DNA of 63,190 nt, from contig BFEA01000114.1 in NCBI GenBank assembly GCA_003427395.1, positions 2,496,823 to 2,560,012 on the forward strand, in the 5' to 3' direction. This document shows positions 23,398 through 34,563 of this stretch, in pieces. The notes beneath the pieces were generated by a model, which was not told the DNA's origin, ran no database searches, and worked only from the letters and a program-made list of their open reading frames with translations. The translations under genes were made by a program, and so were the position numbers. The stretch is from Chara braunii (Eukaryota; Streptophyta; Charophyceae; Charales; Characeae). Each line of letters opens with the position of its first letter. Position 1 is the stretch's first letter.

Positions 23398-24611
23398 ATT
23401 TTTTTACCTAATTGTTTGAAAAAATAATAAATAATACTTTTTATAGTCAATAATAATTAATGAAATAAATAACACCAAAAATATATATTTCGTCCATATG
23501 ATATGAAACACAGTAATAAAAAATATCCTTCCCCCAATACCCCCAGAAATAACCTACTTAAAGGCAAACCCCCGCCTCGGAATTAGAACGCCATTAATAT
23601 ACATTACAAGCAATAAACCATATACCTTTATACCATATAGCAACACCACGCATATCAGTTACTTCGAGGTAAAAGCAAACGTAAAAAGATTGAAAAACAC
23701 GTTTCAACCCCCCCCCCCAAAACAAAATGTTAAAAAACAAAAACAAAACGCACCACGGCCGAAACACCACCAACCAAAAACACCACTCCGAAACGACACT
23801 CCTGGTGCACTAGAAAACAAACACACACACGAAGTAGACAAACCAGATGCGACACTCCCTACTTCCTCCATAGCCAGTCCTCCTCCCTAGACGACAAAAA
23901 AAACGCACACTACACGAACTGGCTCACAACGAGATAACCAAAACACGACACCTCGACTCCATTACCTTTTTGTAATCCACATCGATAGCATCATACCCAC
24001 CCCCGCAGTTACAAGGCACATCGGCTGGTACAACCCCTTCACCGCGCTACGCGAAAGGAGTTTTTTTCATATCCCTGCTCTTCCCCCCTTCCCCCCTAAA
24101 CAAACTTACCATTGGCTTACACCCTATCTCATACACACATGAATTCTTTTTTCCACCCCCAAAATTCAGCAACTACCCCACCCCCATCCTATCCCCTCTA
24201 ATCCTAGCCCGCAGTATGGCAAGCTACGATATACATTCATGGCCTGCTCACCCCTATCCTCCTCCAAGATACAACAGGCGCCCTTAAGAACGACCACTAC
24301 TACAACTGTTGGCATGCTTGCGCTCCACCGCACCAGCGCCAACTTGCATGCTCTTACCTCCTTCATTTCTTGCCACAAGTCCTCTCTTACTCCCTCCTCG
24401 CACGAGCACGCCAGCTCGCGAACTGATCTGTGTATCTAGACTCGGTCTGGCACACCATAGTGCCCCGGGTGTTGTGCTTACGCTGTAAGCCACCTAATAC
24501 TACGCTGCATGGCTACCATTCGTGCTATGGCGGCGACTGATCTCCCAGCGGCACCGACCATGACCGCTCAGGTACGATTCGCTAACGCCATCTCCCCCCA
24601 ATGCCTATGCT
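23398..24611. repeat. Segmental duplication copy B (partner 4803-6018)
   Basis: Collinear with copy A from the ATTTTTTTACCTAA region through GATTCGCTAACGCCATCTCCCCCCAATGCC, where it runs into the assembly gap at 24612. It may therefore extend further. Differences include a missing GGGTCTACTTGAAGG segment near 23665 and an added CTCCCTCCTCGCA near 24390. Confidence 0.85.
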
Positions 24612-25309
24612 NNNNNNNNNNNNNNNNNNNNNNNNNNNNNNNNNNNNNNNNNNNNNNNNNNNNNNNNNNNNNNNNNNNNNNNNNNNNNNNNNNNNNNNNN
24701 NNNNNNNNNNNNNNNNNNNNNNNNNNNNNNNNNNNNNNNNNNNNNNNNNNNNNNNNNNNNNNNNNNNNNNNNNNNNNNNNNNNNNNNNNNNNNNNNNNNN
24801 NNNNNNNNNNNNNNNNNNNNNNNNNNNNNNNNNNNNNNNNNNNNNNNNNNNNNNNNNNNNNNNNNNNNNNNNNNNNNNNNNNNNNNNNNNNNNNNNNNNN
24901 NNNNNNNNNNNNNNNNNNNNNNNNNNNNNNNNNNNNNNNNNNNNNNNNNNNNNNNNNNNNNNNNNNNNNNNNNNNNNNNNNNNNNNNNNNNNNNNNNNNN
25001 NNNNNNNNNNNNNNNNNNNNNNNNNNNNNNNNNNNNNNNNNNNNNNNNNNNNNNNNNNNNNNNNNNNNNNNNNNNNNNNNNNNNNNNNNNNNNNNNNNNN
25101 NNNNNNNNNNNNNNNNNNNNNNNNNNNNNNNNNNNNNNNNNNNNNNNNNNNNNNNNNNNNNNNNNNNNNNNNNNNNNNNNNNNNNNNNNNNNNNNNNNNN
25201 NNNNNNNNNNNNNNNNNNNNNNNNNNNNNNNNNNNNNNNNNNNNNNNNNNNNNNNNNNNNNNNNNNNNNNNNNNNNNNNNNNNNNNNNNNNNNNNNNNNN
25301 NNNNNNNNN
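24612..25309. other. Assembly gap (N)
   Basis: 698 N bases. The gap is followed directly by (CA)n and (CT)n microsatellite sequence to about 25428, which probably caused the assembly break. Confidence 0.95.
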
Positions 25310-25599
25310 CACGTGCACACACACACACACCCAAGCACACACACATACAAACACACATACGCAGACACGTGCGCGCGCATGATGACCACTCTCTCTCTCT
25401 CTCACACACACACACACATACACACATATGTGCAATCATTTTTTGCAGCAGCGTTAAAAAAACCACGTGTTTCAAATCCGAATTTCTGGCGTGAGGGTAT
25501 GATGGAAAGATGTACGCTGCTCATGAGGGCAGATCGGACAGGGACCGGTGAAATGAGACTGGCCGTCAAGTAAGGGCACCACAGGAAGTTGCGCCCCTT

Positions 25600-25855
25600 G
25601 CTGACAAGAGCATGCAGGAAAGTTCAGAGGCCCAAGGGTCACGACAGGGTAAGTGGGCCGTCGAAGGGGCGCGACGTAAAATAAATGAAATTACAGGGGC
25701 GCTAGATAAATTTTTCCTTTTTTTTTTTTTTTTTGCTGACAGAGGCATGCAAGAAAGTTTAGAAGCCCCAGGAGAACGACAGGGTACGTGGGCCGTCGGA
25801 GGGGCGCGACGCAAAATAACTCAAATTACAGGGGCGCAAGACAAATTTTCCCTTC
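25600..25855. repeat. Two tandem copies of a ~130-bp repeat
   Basis: Copies at about 25600-25722 and 25735-25855 share GAGCATGCA/GAGGCATGCA, GAAAGTT, GACAGGGTA, GTGGGCCGTCG, AGGGGCGCGACG and AATTACAGGGGCGC followed by GA-AAATTTTnCC. A T-run separates them. A reverse-oriented relative is at 3940-4025. Confidence 0.75.
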
Positions 25856-26558
25856 TTTTTTTTTCATGTTTTATTTTAAAGCCCAGGGTGTTGTAGAGGT
25901 CAAGGACCAGACCTGCGGTGATTGTTGCCAGCAGCAGCCAATGGTTGTTCTGACAGGATAGGCCACCTACCCTACCCATCCCCACGTTAATACTCCCAGC
26001 GCACCCCCTGTCCCTACTATCCTACCTCAGTGTGACCAGCTCTCAGGACCATCACCCTACCAGTATAGAGGGCAACTTGGACCAGACAACAGTGACAAGC
26101 ATCAAGGCTGGGCCAACCCCCTAGCCGTAGTGGAAGCGGAAACGAACGTCTTCATGCTGTTAGGGTCGGTGGCCATAGCTGGGGCTACCAACTCATGTTA
26201 TGACAGCACTGGGCATAAGGCCCTGAGCGCTTTGAGGTGCCTCCTCTTACAGCGTTGCCATCTCCTTTTTCTTCAAGTTGGTGTTCTTCTTCTTCGTCCA
26301 GGGAGCTGCCCTCCGCTGTTGAGAGGACACTTCCTCTGCAGTGGCCATCGGGTTTGGACTGCTGAGTAACGCGTTGGGTTCAACTGGGTTGGTGGCGATT
26401 GGTGGGCTTGATAGGTTGGGTGCAAGCCTGCACCATAGCTATGAGCTCGAGGTTGGGAGGAAGGAGAAGTCTCCCTTGATGAAACTTTGTAAACAGTTGG
26501 TTTGTGGATGTTGATAACGTGGTTGGGATCCTGGGAATTTTGTGCTGCTGATTGAACT

Positions 26559-27788
26559 TGCAATAACCCATGCCATATGTCTCGTGGAAAACTGAGGGTC
26601 AACTGGGCTGCCCTCAGCCCAGGGCGAAACAGGGGCAAAAGACCCCACACGAGGACTCAGGGCCTAGACGTGCAGCAGTTGACTTTGGTCAACTGTCGGG
26701 ATCCCAACAGTCAAAGTCCAAAGGTACCTAGCCCAGGCCGCTGGTCAAGCACGCACACTTGTTTGGATGCAGGTACGCAGGCAACATCAGGTCCAAGGGA
26801 GAAGTCTGCAACTGCACAATTTGGGCCCTCAACTGTGAGTCAATCTGGACGACTGTGGGAAAAGCACTCGAGGCCGGACAACCTCGACCAATGCTACTTA
26901 AGGTTGGCCTCGAGTGAGTCAAGCATTCAGTCTTGCTATGCTGCTTTGATGATGGCTCGACTTGGACTAGATGCTGGCATTATGCTAGCGCGACGCTGGC
27001 TACGCGCTAGCTGTGCACAGGCGTTGCGGACGACTGCACGAGGTGGAGGCAGCATGCTGGCGCTTCTGCATTATTGTGTCAGCCTTGCTGAGGTGGCATG
27101 TTGATGTGGCGCTACCTCTGGTCTACATGGCATGCTGATGTGGTGCGGCCTCTGGTCTTCATGGCATGCTGATGTGGTGCTGCCTCTGGTCTACATGGCA
27201 TGCTGATGCGGCACTGCCTCTGGTCTTCATGGCATGCTGATGTGGCGCTACCTCTGGCCTACATGGCATGCTGATGTGGCGCTGCCTCTGGTCCACATAG
27301 CATGATGATGTGGCGCTACTATTAGTCTTTATTGATGATGTGGCACGTGCCACTTGTCTCTACTGCTGATGTGGCTTTGTTCACGTTGTCTACATGAGGT
27401 GATTGGTTGCGAGGAGGAGGAAGGTCGGGATCTGTGGATGAAGGAGGTCGGGTACTCACCTGAGGTTGACGTCGTCACTGGAATTTGCTAAGTCTTCATG
27501 GTCTTCACGAGATTAAGTGCCACGTGGCACTACTGTGTATGATCAGGAATATACTTATTATCATTGTTGACGTGGAGAAGGAAGAAGCCCGGAGAAGGAG
27601 AGAGATCTGAAGGGATTATTGCGTGATCTTTCATCTTCTCCTTTGTCTGTTCCCCCTCCACTCTCTTCTTTTGATGGTAATGAGATACTATTTGAATTAT
27701 CTCTTCACGATGTGGACACTTTGATGCAGATGATGAAACTATTGATGTTAGACGACTTCAGAGTATCTGCCAGACTGGGTTCATTACA
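26559..27788. mobile_element. 1.23-kb insertion with TG...CA ends inside an LTR (solo LTR?)
   Basis: The inserted sequence starts TGCAATAACCCA and ends TGGGTTCATTACA. The reverse complement of the end (TGTAATGAACCCA) matches the start with two differences. AACT flanks both sides (26555-26558 and 27789-27792). TG...CA ends with short inverted repeats fit a solo LTR, though the four-base duplication is short. An open frame at 26577-27104 crosses it, but I recognise nothing in it. Confidence 0.55.
27092..27345 (+). repeat. 34-bp minisatellite, about seven units
   Basis: The unit is CATGGCATGCTGATGTGG followed by YGCYRCCTCTGGTCTW, repeated from about 27092 and decaying after 27310. The period is 34 bases (for example 27126 to 27160). 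It lies inside the 26559-27788 insertion. Confidence 0.85.
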
Positions 27789-27830
27789 AACTTGGGAGAG
27801 TCGGTTTTAATTAGAATTGAATTAAAAAAG

Positions 27831-28499
27831 AAGAAAGAAAACATCTCATCCACTTGTCTCCATCATAATTTTTATAAATTTCCGATTGTTCCACTCATAT
27901 CTTACAAATTTTATTTCCTAAACTCCTCATTTTTTCTTTTCTCCTGTGTTAAACTCCGGTCTGTCTGGTGGCCTAGCCTTCGTCTGGCAGGGGTCCCAGG
28001 CGGCCCGGCCGGTTGGATGCCCCGGTTTGGGGCCAGATGAGCCCAATGCAATTTCGTAAGGGGGGGGGGCGGGGGGGCTTTTTCAGTTAGTGGTCGCCTC
28101 CCCAACCTCCAGCAACACAAGTTTTTTTTTTGTTTTTGATCTACGACCAATTTTAGGGGGCGGGGAAGGTCTTCTTCGGCGACTGATCCCAGTCGCCGAT
28201 CTGCAAAGATCAGTGGTTGAGATCAGCCGGCAAGAAATGGGTTTCCCCTCTCGCGGGCTACGATGTCGCGTTTGAATTCGAACGTGGTATTCCCCGTTGC
28301 GAAGCCCGTCATTGCTGCCATTGCGAAGCCGCCCGTCGTTGCTGCCATCACGAAGCCCGCCCATCGTCGCTGCCGTCGCGAAGCCCGCCCGTTGTTGCTG
28401 CTCCTCCTCGTCGAGCTGCTCGTCGTTGCTCCCCCTCGAGAAGCCTTGCTCGTCGGCGCTGCCCATGAAGATGTTGTTGCCATCCTGGTGAAGCCTCGT
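27831..28499. other. No supported gene
   Basis: Mixed sequence ending in an Arg/Ala-rich frame in the codons before the pyrimidine tract. It contains GCCCGTCRTTGCTGCCATYGCGAAGC repeated three to four times at about 28300-28390, a short tandem repeat. I see no recognisable domain. Confidence 0.45.
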
Positions 28500-30600
28500 C
28501 CACCTCTTTTCTTCCTTCTCTTCTTCTTCTTCCTCTATTCCTCCTCCTCCTCCTCCTCCTCCTCCTCCTCCTTTCCTCCTTTTCTCCTCCTCCTCCTCCT
28601 CCTTTCGTCTTCTTCTTCTCTCCTCCTCCTCCTCCTCCTTTCGTCTTCCTCTCTCGTCCTCGTCCTTGTCCTCCTCCGCCTGTCGTCTTCTTCTCTCCTC
28701 TTCCTCTTTTTTTCTCCTCCTCCTCCTCCTCGTTCTCCTCCTCCTCATGTCTACTCCTCCTCCTCCTTTTGTTTTTTTCTCTCCTCTTCCTTCTTTCTTC
28801 TCCTCCTCCTCCTTTCGACTTCTTCTCTCCTCCTCCTCCTCCTCCTCCTTTCTTTTCCTCCTCCTCCTCCTCCTCCACCTCATCCTCCTTTGGTCTTCTC
28901 CTCCTCCCGATTTTATTGGTTTTCTTTATTGTCGTTGTCGCCGTCCTCCTCCTCTCGTTTTCTTTTTCTTCTCTCCTCCTCCTCCACCTACTTCGTCTTC
29001 TCCTTCTCTCCTTCTCCTCCTCCTCCTCCTCCTCCTCCTCCTCTCGCCTTCTTCTTCCCCTCCTCCTCCTCCTCCACCTACTTTTATCTTCTCCTTCTCT
29101 CCTTCTCCTCCTCCTCGTCCTTCTCCTCCCCCCGCGTCATCCCCATATACTACCAGCAGGTCCTCCTCCTCCTTCTGCTCCTCCTCCTTCCTCTCGTCTT
29201 CTTCTTCTCTCCTCCTCCTCCTCCTTTCGTCTTGTCCTCTCGTCCTCGTCCTCCTCTTCCTCCTCCTCTACTCTTCTTCTCCTCTCCTCCTCTACTTTTC
29301 TTCTTTTCTCCTCTACTCTGCTTCTCCTCTCCTCCTCCTCTACTCTTCTTCTCCTCTCCTCCTCCTCCACCACCTACTTTAGTCTTCAGTCTTCTCCTTC
29401 TCTCCTCCTCCTCCTCCTCCTCCTCCTCCTCCTCCTCCTCCTTATCCTCCATCGTCCTCTTTTTTTGTTTTTCCGTCATCCCCATACACCACCGGCAAAT
29501 TTTCCTCCTCCTCCTCCTACTCCTCTTCTTTTTCTCATCTCCTCCTCCGCCTCCTCCTTTCTTTGTCCTTCTCTCATCGTCCTCCTCTCGTTTTTTCTTC
29601 TCCTCTCCTCCTCCTCCTCCACCTACTTTCGTCTTCTTCTTCTCTCCTCCTCCTTCTCGACCTCCTTCATTGTCCTCTTTTTCTTTTGTTTTTCGTCATC
29701 CCCATGCACTACCGGCAGGTCGTCCTCCTCATGCTCTTCCTCCTCGTTCTCTCATCTTCTTCTTCTTCTCTCCTCTTCCTCCTTTCGTCTTGTCCTTCTC
29801 TCCTCCTCCTCCTCCTCCTTCTCCTCCTCTCGTCTTCTTCTTCTTCTCTCCTCCTCCTCCTCCTCCTCCTTGTCTTGTCCTTCTCTCCTCCTCCTCCTCC
29901 TCTCGTTTTCTTCTTCTATCCTCGTCCTCCTCCTCCTCCTCCTCCTCTCGCCTTCTTTTTCTCTCCTCCTCCTCCTCGTTTTGTCCTTCTTTCCTCCTCC
30001 TCCTCCTCCTCCTCCTCCTCCTCTCTTCTTCTTCTTCTTCTTCTCTCCTCCTCCTCCTCCATCTGTTTTCTCCTCCTTTCCTCTCCTCCTTCTTCCTCCC
30101 CTCCTCCCTCTCCTCTCGTCTTCTTCTTCTTCGTCGTCACCTCCTCCTCCTCCTCCTTTCATCATCTTCTTCTTCCTCCTTTCTTGATCTTCTTCTTCCT
30201 CCTCCTCCTTCTCCTCCTCTTCCTCCTCCTTGTTCTTCTCTCCTCCTCCTCCTTTCCCCCCCCCTCTTCGTCTTCCTCCTCCTCCTCCTCTTTTAGTCTT
30301 TTTCTTCCCTCTTCGTCCTCCTCCAACTCCTTTCGTCTTCTTCTTCCCTCCTCGTCGTCCTCCTCCTCCTCCATATCTGCACCACCTGCCATATCCTACT
30401 GCCTGCTATCTCCCGTTCGTTTTTTTTTTTTTTTTTTTTTCGTGCCCCCCAAAAAGGACATAAGTGGGCAGGCAGCAGCTCCTTTCACACCGCACAAACT
30501 TCTTCTTTTTCTTCTTTTTCTTTCTTTTTCTTTTTCATCTTCGTCTTCTACTTCTTCTTCTTCTTTTTCTTCTTCCGATATTTTTACTTTCCCCCCCCCC
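28500..30600. repeat. 2-kb polypyrimidine (CTC/TTC) tract with higher-order repeats
   Basis: The plus strand is almost entirely C and T, mostly CTC, TCC and TTC triplets. The long frames across it (Ser/Leu/Pro-rich on +, Glu/Arg-rich on -) occur in several phases at once and are simple-repeat artefacts. Short non-pyrimidine islands of the form CGTCATCCCCATACACCACCGGCA recur near 29131, 29477 and 29695, so the tract has a larger repeat unit. Confidence 0.9.
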
Positions 30601-30709
30601 TAGCTGTTGTTGTTGGTCCTTGCATCCTCTACTTCCACGACATTATGGCGGGCAGTGGTCTAACCCCTCCCCTCAGCGAACGAGAGAAGGTTAACAACGG
30701 TCATATTTT

Positions 30710-31110
30710 TCATCACCACTTCAGGACTCCCTTCACCACTTCAGGATGCAGCCAGCCTGCCTAAACAGGTGGTTTTCAGGGTCTTCGGACCTTTCACCAC
30801 TTCAGGACCATTCAGGTCTGAAAATCCTGAATGATTTTGAAGTGGTGAAGTGAGAGTTTTGGGCAGTCTGAAAATCCTGAATGGTCTTGAACTGGTAAAA
30901 GGTTCGAAGACCCTGAAAACCACCTGTTTAGGAAGGCTGCATCCTAAAGTGGTGAAGGGTGTCCTGAAGTGGTCAAGTGAGAGTTTTGGGCAGTCTGGAA
31001 ATCCTGAATGGTCCTGAAGTGGTGAAAGGTCCAAAGATCATGAAAACCACCCTTTACCACTTCAGGATGCAACCTGCCTAAACATGTGGTTTTCCGGGTC
31101 TTCGGAGATA
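30710..31110. repeat. Complex inverted repeat (foldback) block
   Basis: A unit containing CACCACTTCAGGATGCA, CCTAAACAGGTGGTTTTCAGGGTCTTCG and CACTTCAGGACCATTCAGG occurs forward (30714-30815), inverted (about 30835-30990) and forward again (31020-31105). GTGAGAGTTTTGGGCAGTCTG occurs twice, about 120 bp apart. It could fold into a long hairpin with branches. Confidence 0.8.
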
Positions 31111-31479
31111 ATTTTCATTCCTGAATTTTCAGCTACCCGATAACCGCTTGTGCAGCGGACTGGCTGCTGCAACACACCCTTTTACCCCCTTGTCAACCCC
31201 CCCCCCCCCCCNCCCCTCAAACTCCTTCCCCCCCCCCCAACACACATGCCTTTTACAAGTTTCTTTGCGGATTTGGGCTCCTCTCAGCGAGCGCAATCCA
31301 ACCCCATCTTAAAAAAAAAAAAAAAAAAAGTTTCTGGCATGTTCTTTGACTCGTTTGGTTCTGTCCGACGGACCCCTCTCAGTCCGTCTGGATCGGGCGT
31401 CGGCCTAACCCAACTTTTCTCCACTATTAATTTCTGATTCCCCTTTGGGCGCACTAATGAATTATCTTCGCGCGGGTGG

Positions 31480-32140
31480 GGGGTTGGGGTCTTAAGGAGG
31501 AGAGCTCTACTTTGCAGGGGCTTCACAAGGTGGGGGGTGAAATGCCCTGGAGGGAGTGGGGGCAAATTTTTGGGGGATGCTCTATTCTGGGGCTGGGAGA
31601 GATGTATGGCCTGGCATCATATCCCAGCGGAGGCAGATAGGGGTGAGGGGTTGGCTGAGGCATACTTTGGGTGAAACTAGATGCCTTAGTGGAAGTAGAG
31701 GGAGGAATCAAGAATGTCCCAAGTTGGGGCCGATAAAGAGAGCTTGTGATCAGGGCAGTTCTTTTCGGTGGAGGCAGCGGAGGGATAAAGGGAGATGGAA
31801 GAGGGGGGGGGGGGGGGATAATCCATCAGAGGGGTGATTCTGAGGGGGAGATCTCTACTCAGCAAGGGCTTCACAAGGAGGGAGGTGATTGCCCTGAAGG
31901 GATACCGGGCAGATTTTGGGGGATGCTCTATTCTGGGGCTGGGGGAGATGTATGGATCGACATCATATCCCAGCGGTGGAAGATAAGGTTAAGTGGTCGA
32001 CAAAGGCATACTTTGGGTGGAACTGGATGCCTTTGTGGGAGTAGGGGGGGGGGGAAATGGGTTTGTCCCAAGTTGGGGTCAATGAGGAGTGTTCGTGATC
32101 AGAGGCGGTCTTTTTCGGTGAAGGCAGCGGTAGGCAGCGG
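31480..32140 (+). repeat. Two tandem ~340-bp copies
   Basis: 31490-31800 and 31835-32130 share GCTTCACAAGG, TTTTGGGGGATGCTCTATTCTGGGGCTGGG, GAGATGTATGG, CATCATATCCCAGCGG, GGCATACTTTGGGTG, GTCCCAAGTTGGGG and a TTTTTCGGTG/CTTTTCGGTG-AGGCAGCGG end. A G-run and indels separate them. They appear noncoding. Confidence 0.8.
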
Positions 32141-32339
32141 TGGGGCAGGGGGACGAGGGGGAAATGAGGGAATTTCTATATCCTTTGCTTATACTTGGTT
32201 GAGACTTTTTCTGATTTTTTCTGGAATTTTCAAAACAAACACCCTTATTATTGTTGGTAGTTTGAAAAATCTCTCAGGATTCTGCGGGTCTGCTACTGGT
32301 TTGTACGAAGTTGCACTGGAATTATATTGTTATATTCAT

Positions 32340-32870
32340 GATCCGTGGTTGTTCAATGTCAGAACGACGCCGACCGGAACCGGGGTGATGCCCTGTAACT
32401 TGTTGAAGGTGAGGGAATGAGGCCTTGCAAAGAGATCTAGGGATGTTATGCAGGGGCCTTCTAAGGGACAACTTGGGGTTGATGACACATGACGACACCG
32501 CCCGGAGCTGGAGTGAGTCGCGTTGCTCTGTAACCTAGCAGATAGGGGGTGTGAGGACTGGATGAGTTTGTCAGAGAATAAGTCAGTTTTGGTGAGCTTT
32601 GTTATGATCTGTTGGAAATCCCTTAGTGTTCGAAAAATTGTTGTGGATTTCAGGACGTGTTTAACAATCGTAAAAAAAGATCCGTAGTTTTCTCATCATC
32701 TATCCCGAACTTCAGTAGCTTGTTCATGATCTTCAAGGATACTCTCAAACCAAAACCGGGTAATGGTCCCGGTATCTCAATTTGTTCATAAATTGTTTTT
32801 TACATGTCTTCATGTGGGACACGGGGCCCGATTCCCAGCATGTGCTGCTCCCCACGAATAGATTGGAGCA
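32340..32870 (+). repeat. Block with CTGTAACCTAGCAG units and a 3' hairpin (paralog of 42180-43175)
   Basis: GTAACYYAGCAGnTnGGGGGTGTGAGG-like units near 32393 and 32520 are followed by CGGGTAATGGTCCCGGTATCT (32758) and the retroposon hairpin (32823-32869). The same order occurs at 42180-43175, so both are copies of one element's 3' region. Confidence 0.6.
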
Positions 32871-32878
32871 CATCTTAA

Positions 32879-32927
<49 letters not shown>

Positions 32928-32929
<2 letters not shown>

Positions 32930-33000
32930 ACAGCCCCTCGTTTGTTGTCCTCTTCTCTCTCTCTGCCTACGGTTTACCGGGCAGTTCTGTTTGTGATGAT
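32928..33000. repeat. Dispersed repeat, inverted copy at 45815-45893
   Basis: GTCACAGCCCCTCGTTTGTTG through GCCTACGGTTTACCGGGCAGTTCT reappears as its reverse complement just before the 45901 gap. Both copies abut TA-rich sequence. The parent element is unknown. Confidence 0.8.
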
Positions 33001-33136
33001 ATATATATATATATATACGTGGCTGGCCTTGTACGTAAGAGGTTATGAACAGGTGGAGCTTTCCTTACCTCTTCCCCCTCCCCCTTTTTTCCTTTTCCTT
33101 TTTCTTTCCCCTTTTTTGCGTTCTGATTCACAAAGT

Positions 33137-33170
<34 letters not shown>

Positions 33171-33173
<3 letters not shown>

Positions 33174-33313
33174 TGGATTTGTGGTTTTTCGCTATGCATT
33201 CTCCTCATCTGGTGTGGTGTGTTTTTTTTTTCTCCAAGTCTACTTGTCATTGCACATGTGTATGGGAACGTGTGAATGCCATACTGGATTCGTTTTTAAT
33301 CAGGCACATAACT
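33171..33313 (+). mobile_element. Truncated 5' LTR of the chromovirus
   Basis: TAATGGATTTGTGG through AATCAGGCACATAAC matches the last ~125 bases of the 3' LTR (40548-40675). The junction with (TA)n at 33141-33170 marks the truncation. Confidence 0.85.
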
Positions 33314-33314
33314 G

Positions 33315-33327
33315 TTGGTATTGGAGC
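33315..33327 (+). promoter_or_regulatory. Primer-binding site (initiator-Met tRNA type)
   Basis: TTGGTATTGGAGC directly after the LTR end. Sister copies at 44893 and 47277 read TTGGTATCGGAGC. The usual plant site is TGGTATCAGAGC. The C-to-T at the seventh base is another transition. Confidence 0.8.
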
Positions 33328-34563
33328 TACGACCGCGTGCATCTACATAATTAATTAATTGGTCATCTTCAATTGTGGTGGTTGGCGGTTTGGGGCGGTG
33401 CTCCGTCATCTTCAACGTCGACAGCGGTGATAGTTGCTGTTTGATTGGCGCGCTTCGGCAAAAAAGCGGGTTNAAAAAAAAAAAAAAAAAAAAAAAAAAG
33501 CGGTCTCCCGATTTGAGTTGGCCCCAACAATAATTCGGACGTCAACCCTAATTAGTCTGCCAGCGACGTGAGGGCATGACAACCCTCAACATGGCAGGCT
33601 CGCCTGCTTGGCCGACCACCAGTTTTGCAGACCCTCAGGGGATATCAATTTGCGAAAAATTGACAGCAATTCGTTTACGGTAATTGATTGGAACTTTCAG
33701 CGAGGATTCAGTTTGGGCACTGGCCGACAGTAAGCTAGCCAAGCCCCTATATTTCGATCAGAGTTGACCTGCAGCAATCTTCAATCAAGATGTTGATCGA
33801 GTGAGTGAATTCCATCGACCTGTCCCTCGAACGTCAGTTCGTCAGAACGGGTTTCTGAGCTTTGTCAGTCTGCTGACCGTGTAGAGGCCAGTAAAAGTTT
33901 TTCCGTCTGTCTGCTGTCAGTAGGTTGTCAATGGTTCGATTTTCCCCGTGACCTCAGCTTGCAGTGACTGTGGGTCTTTAGCCAACGCAGAAGCTGCGTA
34001 CAGTCCCTTTTTTGTTTGTCTGTCCTGTCCCGGTCTGTCGTGTCAGATCTGGTGTCAGTCCAGTCCAATGTTGTCAGTCCAAAGGGGTCTGTTAGTGGCG
34101 TCAAAACGGTCCATGCAGTGTATCGGTGTGGACAGTCTACAAGCCCATTGCGATCAATCTGCTTCTCAACAGCCTGCAAACCGCGTTGTTTTTTTTTCGC
34201 AAACTGAGTTATTGCCCTTCTGCAGTTTATCTATTCTTCTGCATGAACTTGATGTTTTCTTGCCATGCTAACTAGTGTTGGTGTTCCTCGGAAGATCCTG
34301 TAAGGATCAAATTGGAAATATTTTAATTCTGATTGAATTGCGGCGTGCGAAAAAAGAGAATTGATTGTCTGATTTTGTTGCTAACCGTTGTCGGCAATCT
34401 CTCGAACGCCGATACTACCCCGATAGACACTAAGCACTAATCTGTCATCTATTCTAACCTTTCTCCACGTGAGCAAACGACACAGTTCAATTCTAATTAG
34501 TTTGTCGTTCTATGTTTGAACTCTAATCCAAATTTTTATTTTATTTTTGTGGAAAAAAAATAA
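33328..34563 (+). other. Untranslated leader of the chromovirus
   Basis: 1.2 kb between the PBS and gag. 33330-33420 matches 44918-44997 in another copy (GGTTGGCnGTTTGGGGCGG-GC-CCGT block). It includes a poly(A) run at 33474-33499. No coding frame is supported. Confidence 0.65.

Larger units (their letters stand above)
26148..27830 (+). mobile_element. 3' part of the Ty3-family LTR, split by an insertion
   Basis: 26148-26558 matches 40027-40506: the CCATAGCTGGGGCTACC block, CCTGAGCGCTTTGAGG, GTCCAGGGAGCT, GAGCTC-AGGTTGGG and the GTTGATAACGTG block. The LTR resumes at 27789 with AACTTGGGAGAG-C-GTTTTAATTAGAATTGAATT, matching 40503. The intervening 1.23 kb is a separate element. The LTR 3' end (PBS side) is not reached. 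A segment of about 60 bases present in the 39590 copy is deleted near 26246. Confidence 0.75.

Noticed and set aside
24509-25573. Open frames spanning the N gap (also at 14290-14335 and 45901-46355)
   Set aside because: Open only because N codons are not stops. The flanks are microsatellite or T-run sequence.
28263-30603. Very long open frames (up to 677 codons) on both strands
   Set aside because: They translate CTC/TTC triplets into Ser/Leu/Pro or Glu/Arg runs and are open in several frames at once. This is simple-repeat DNA, not a gene.
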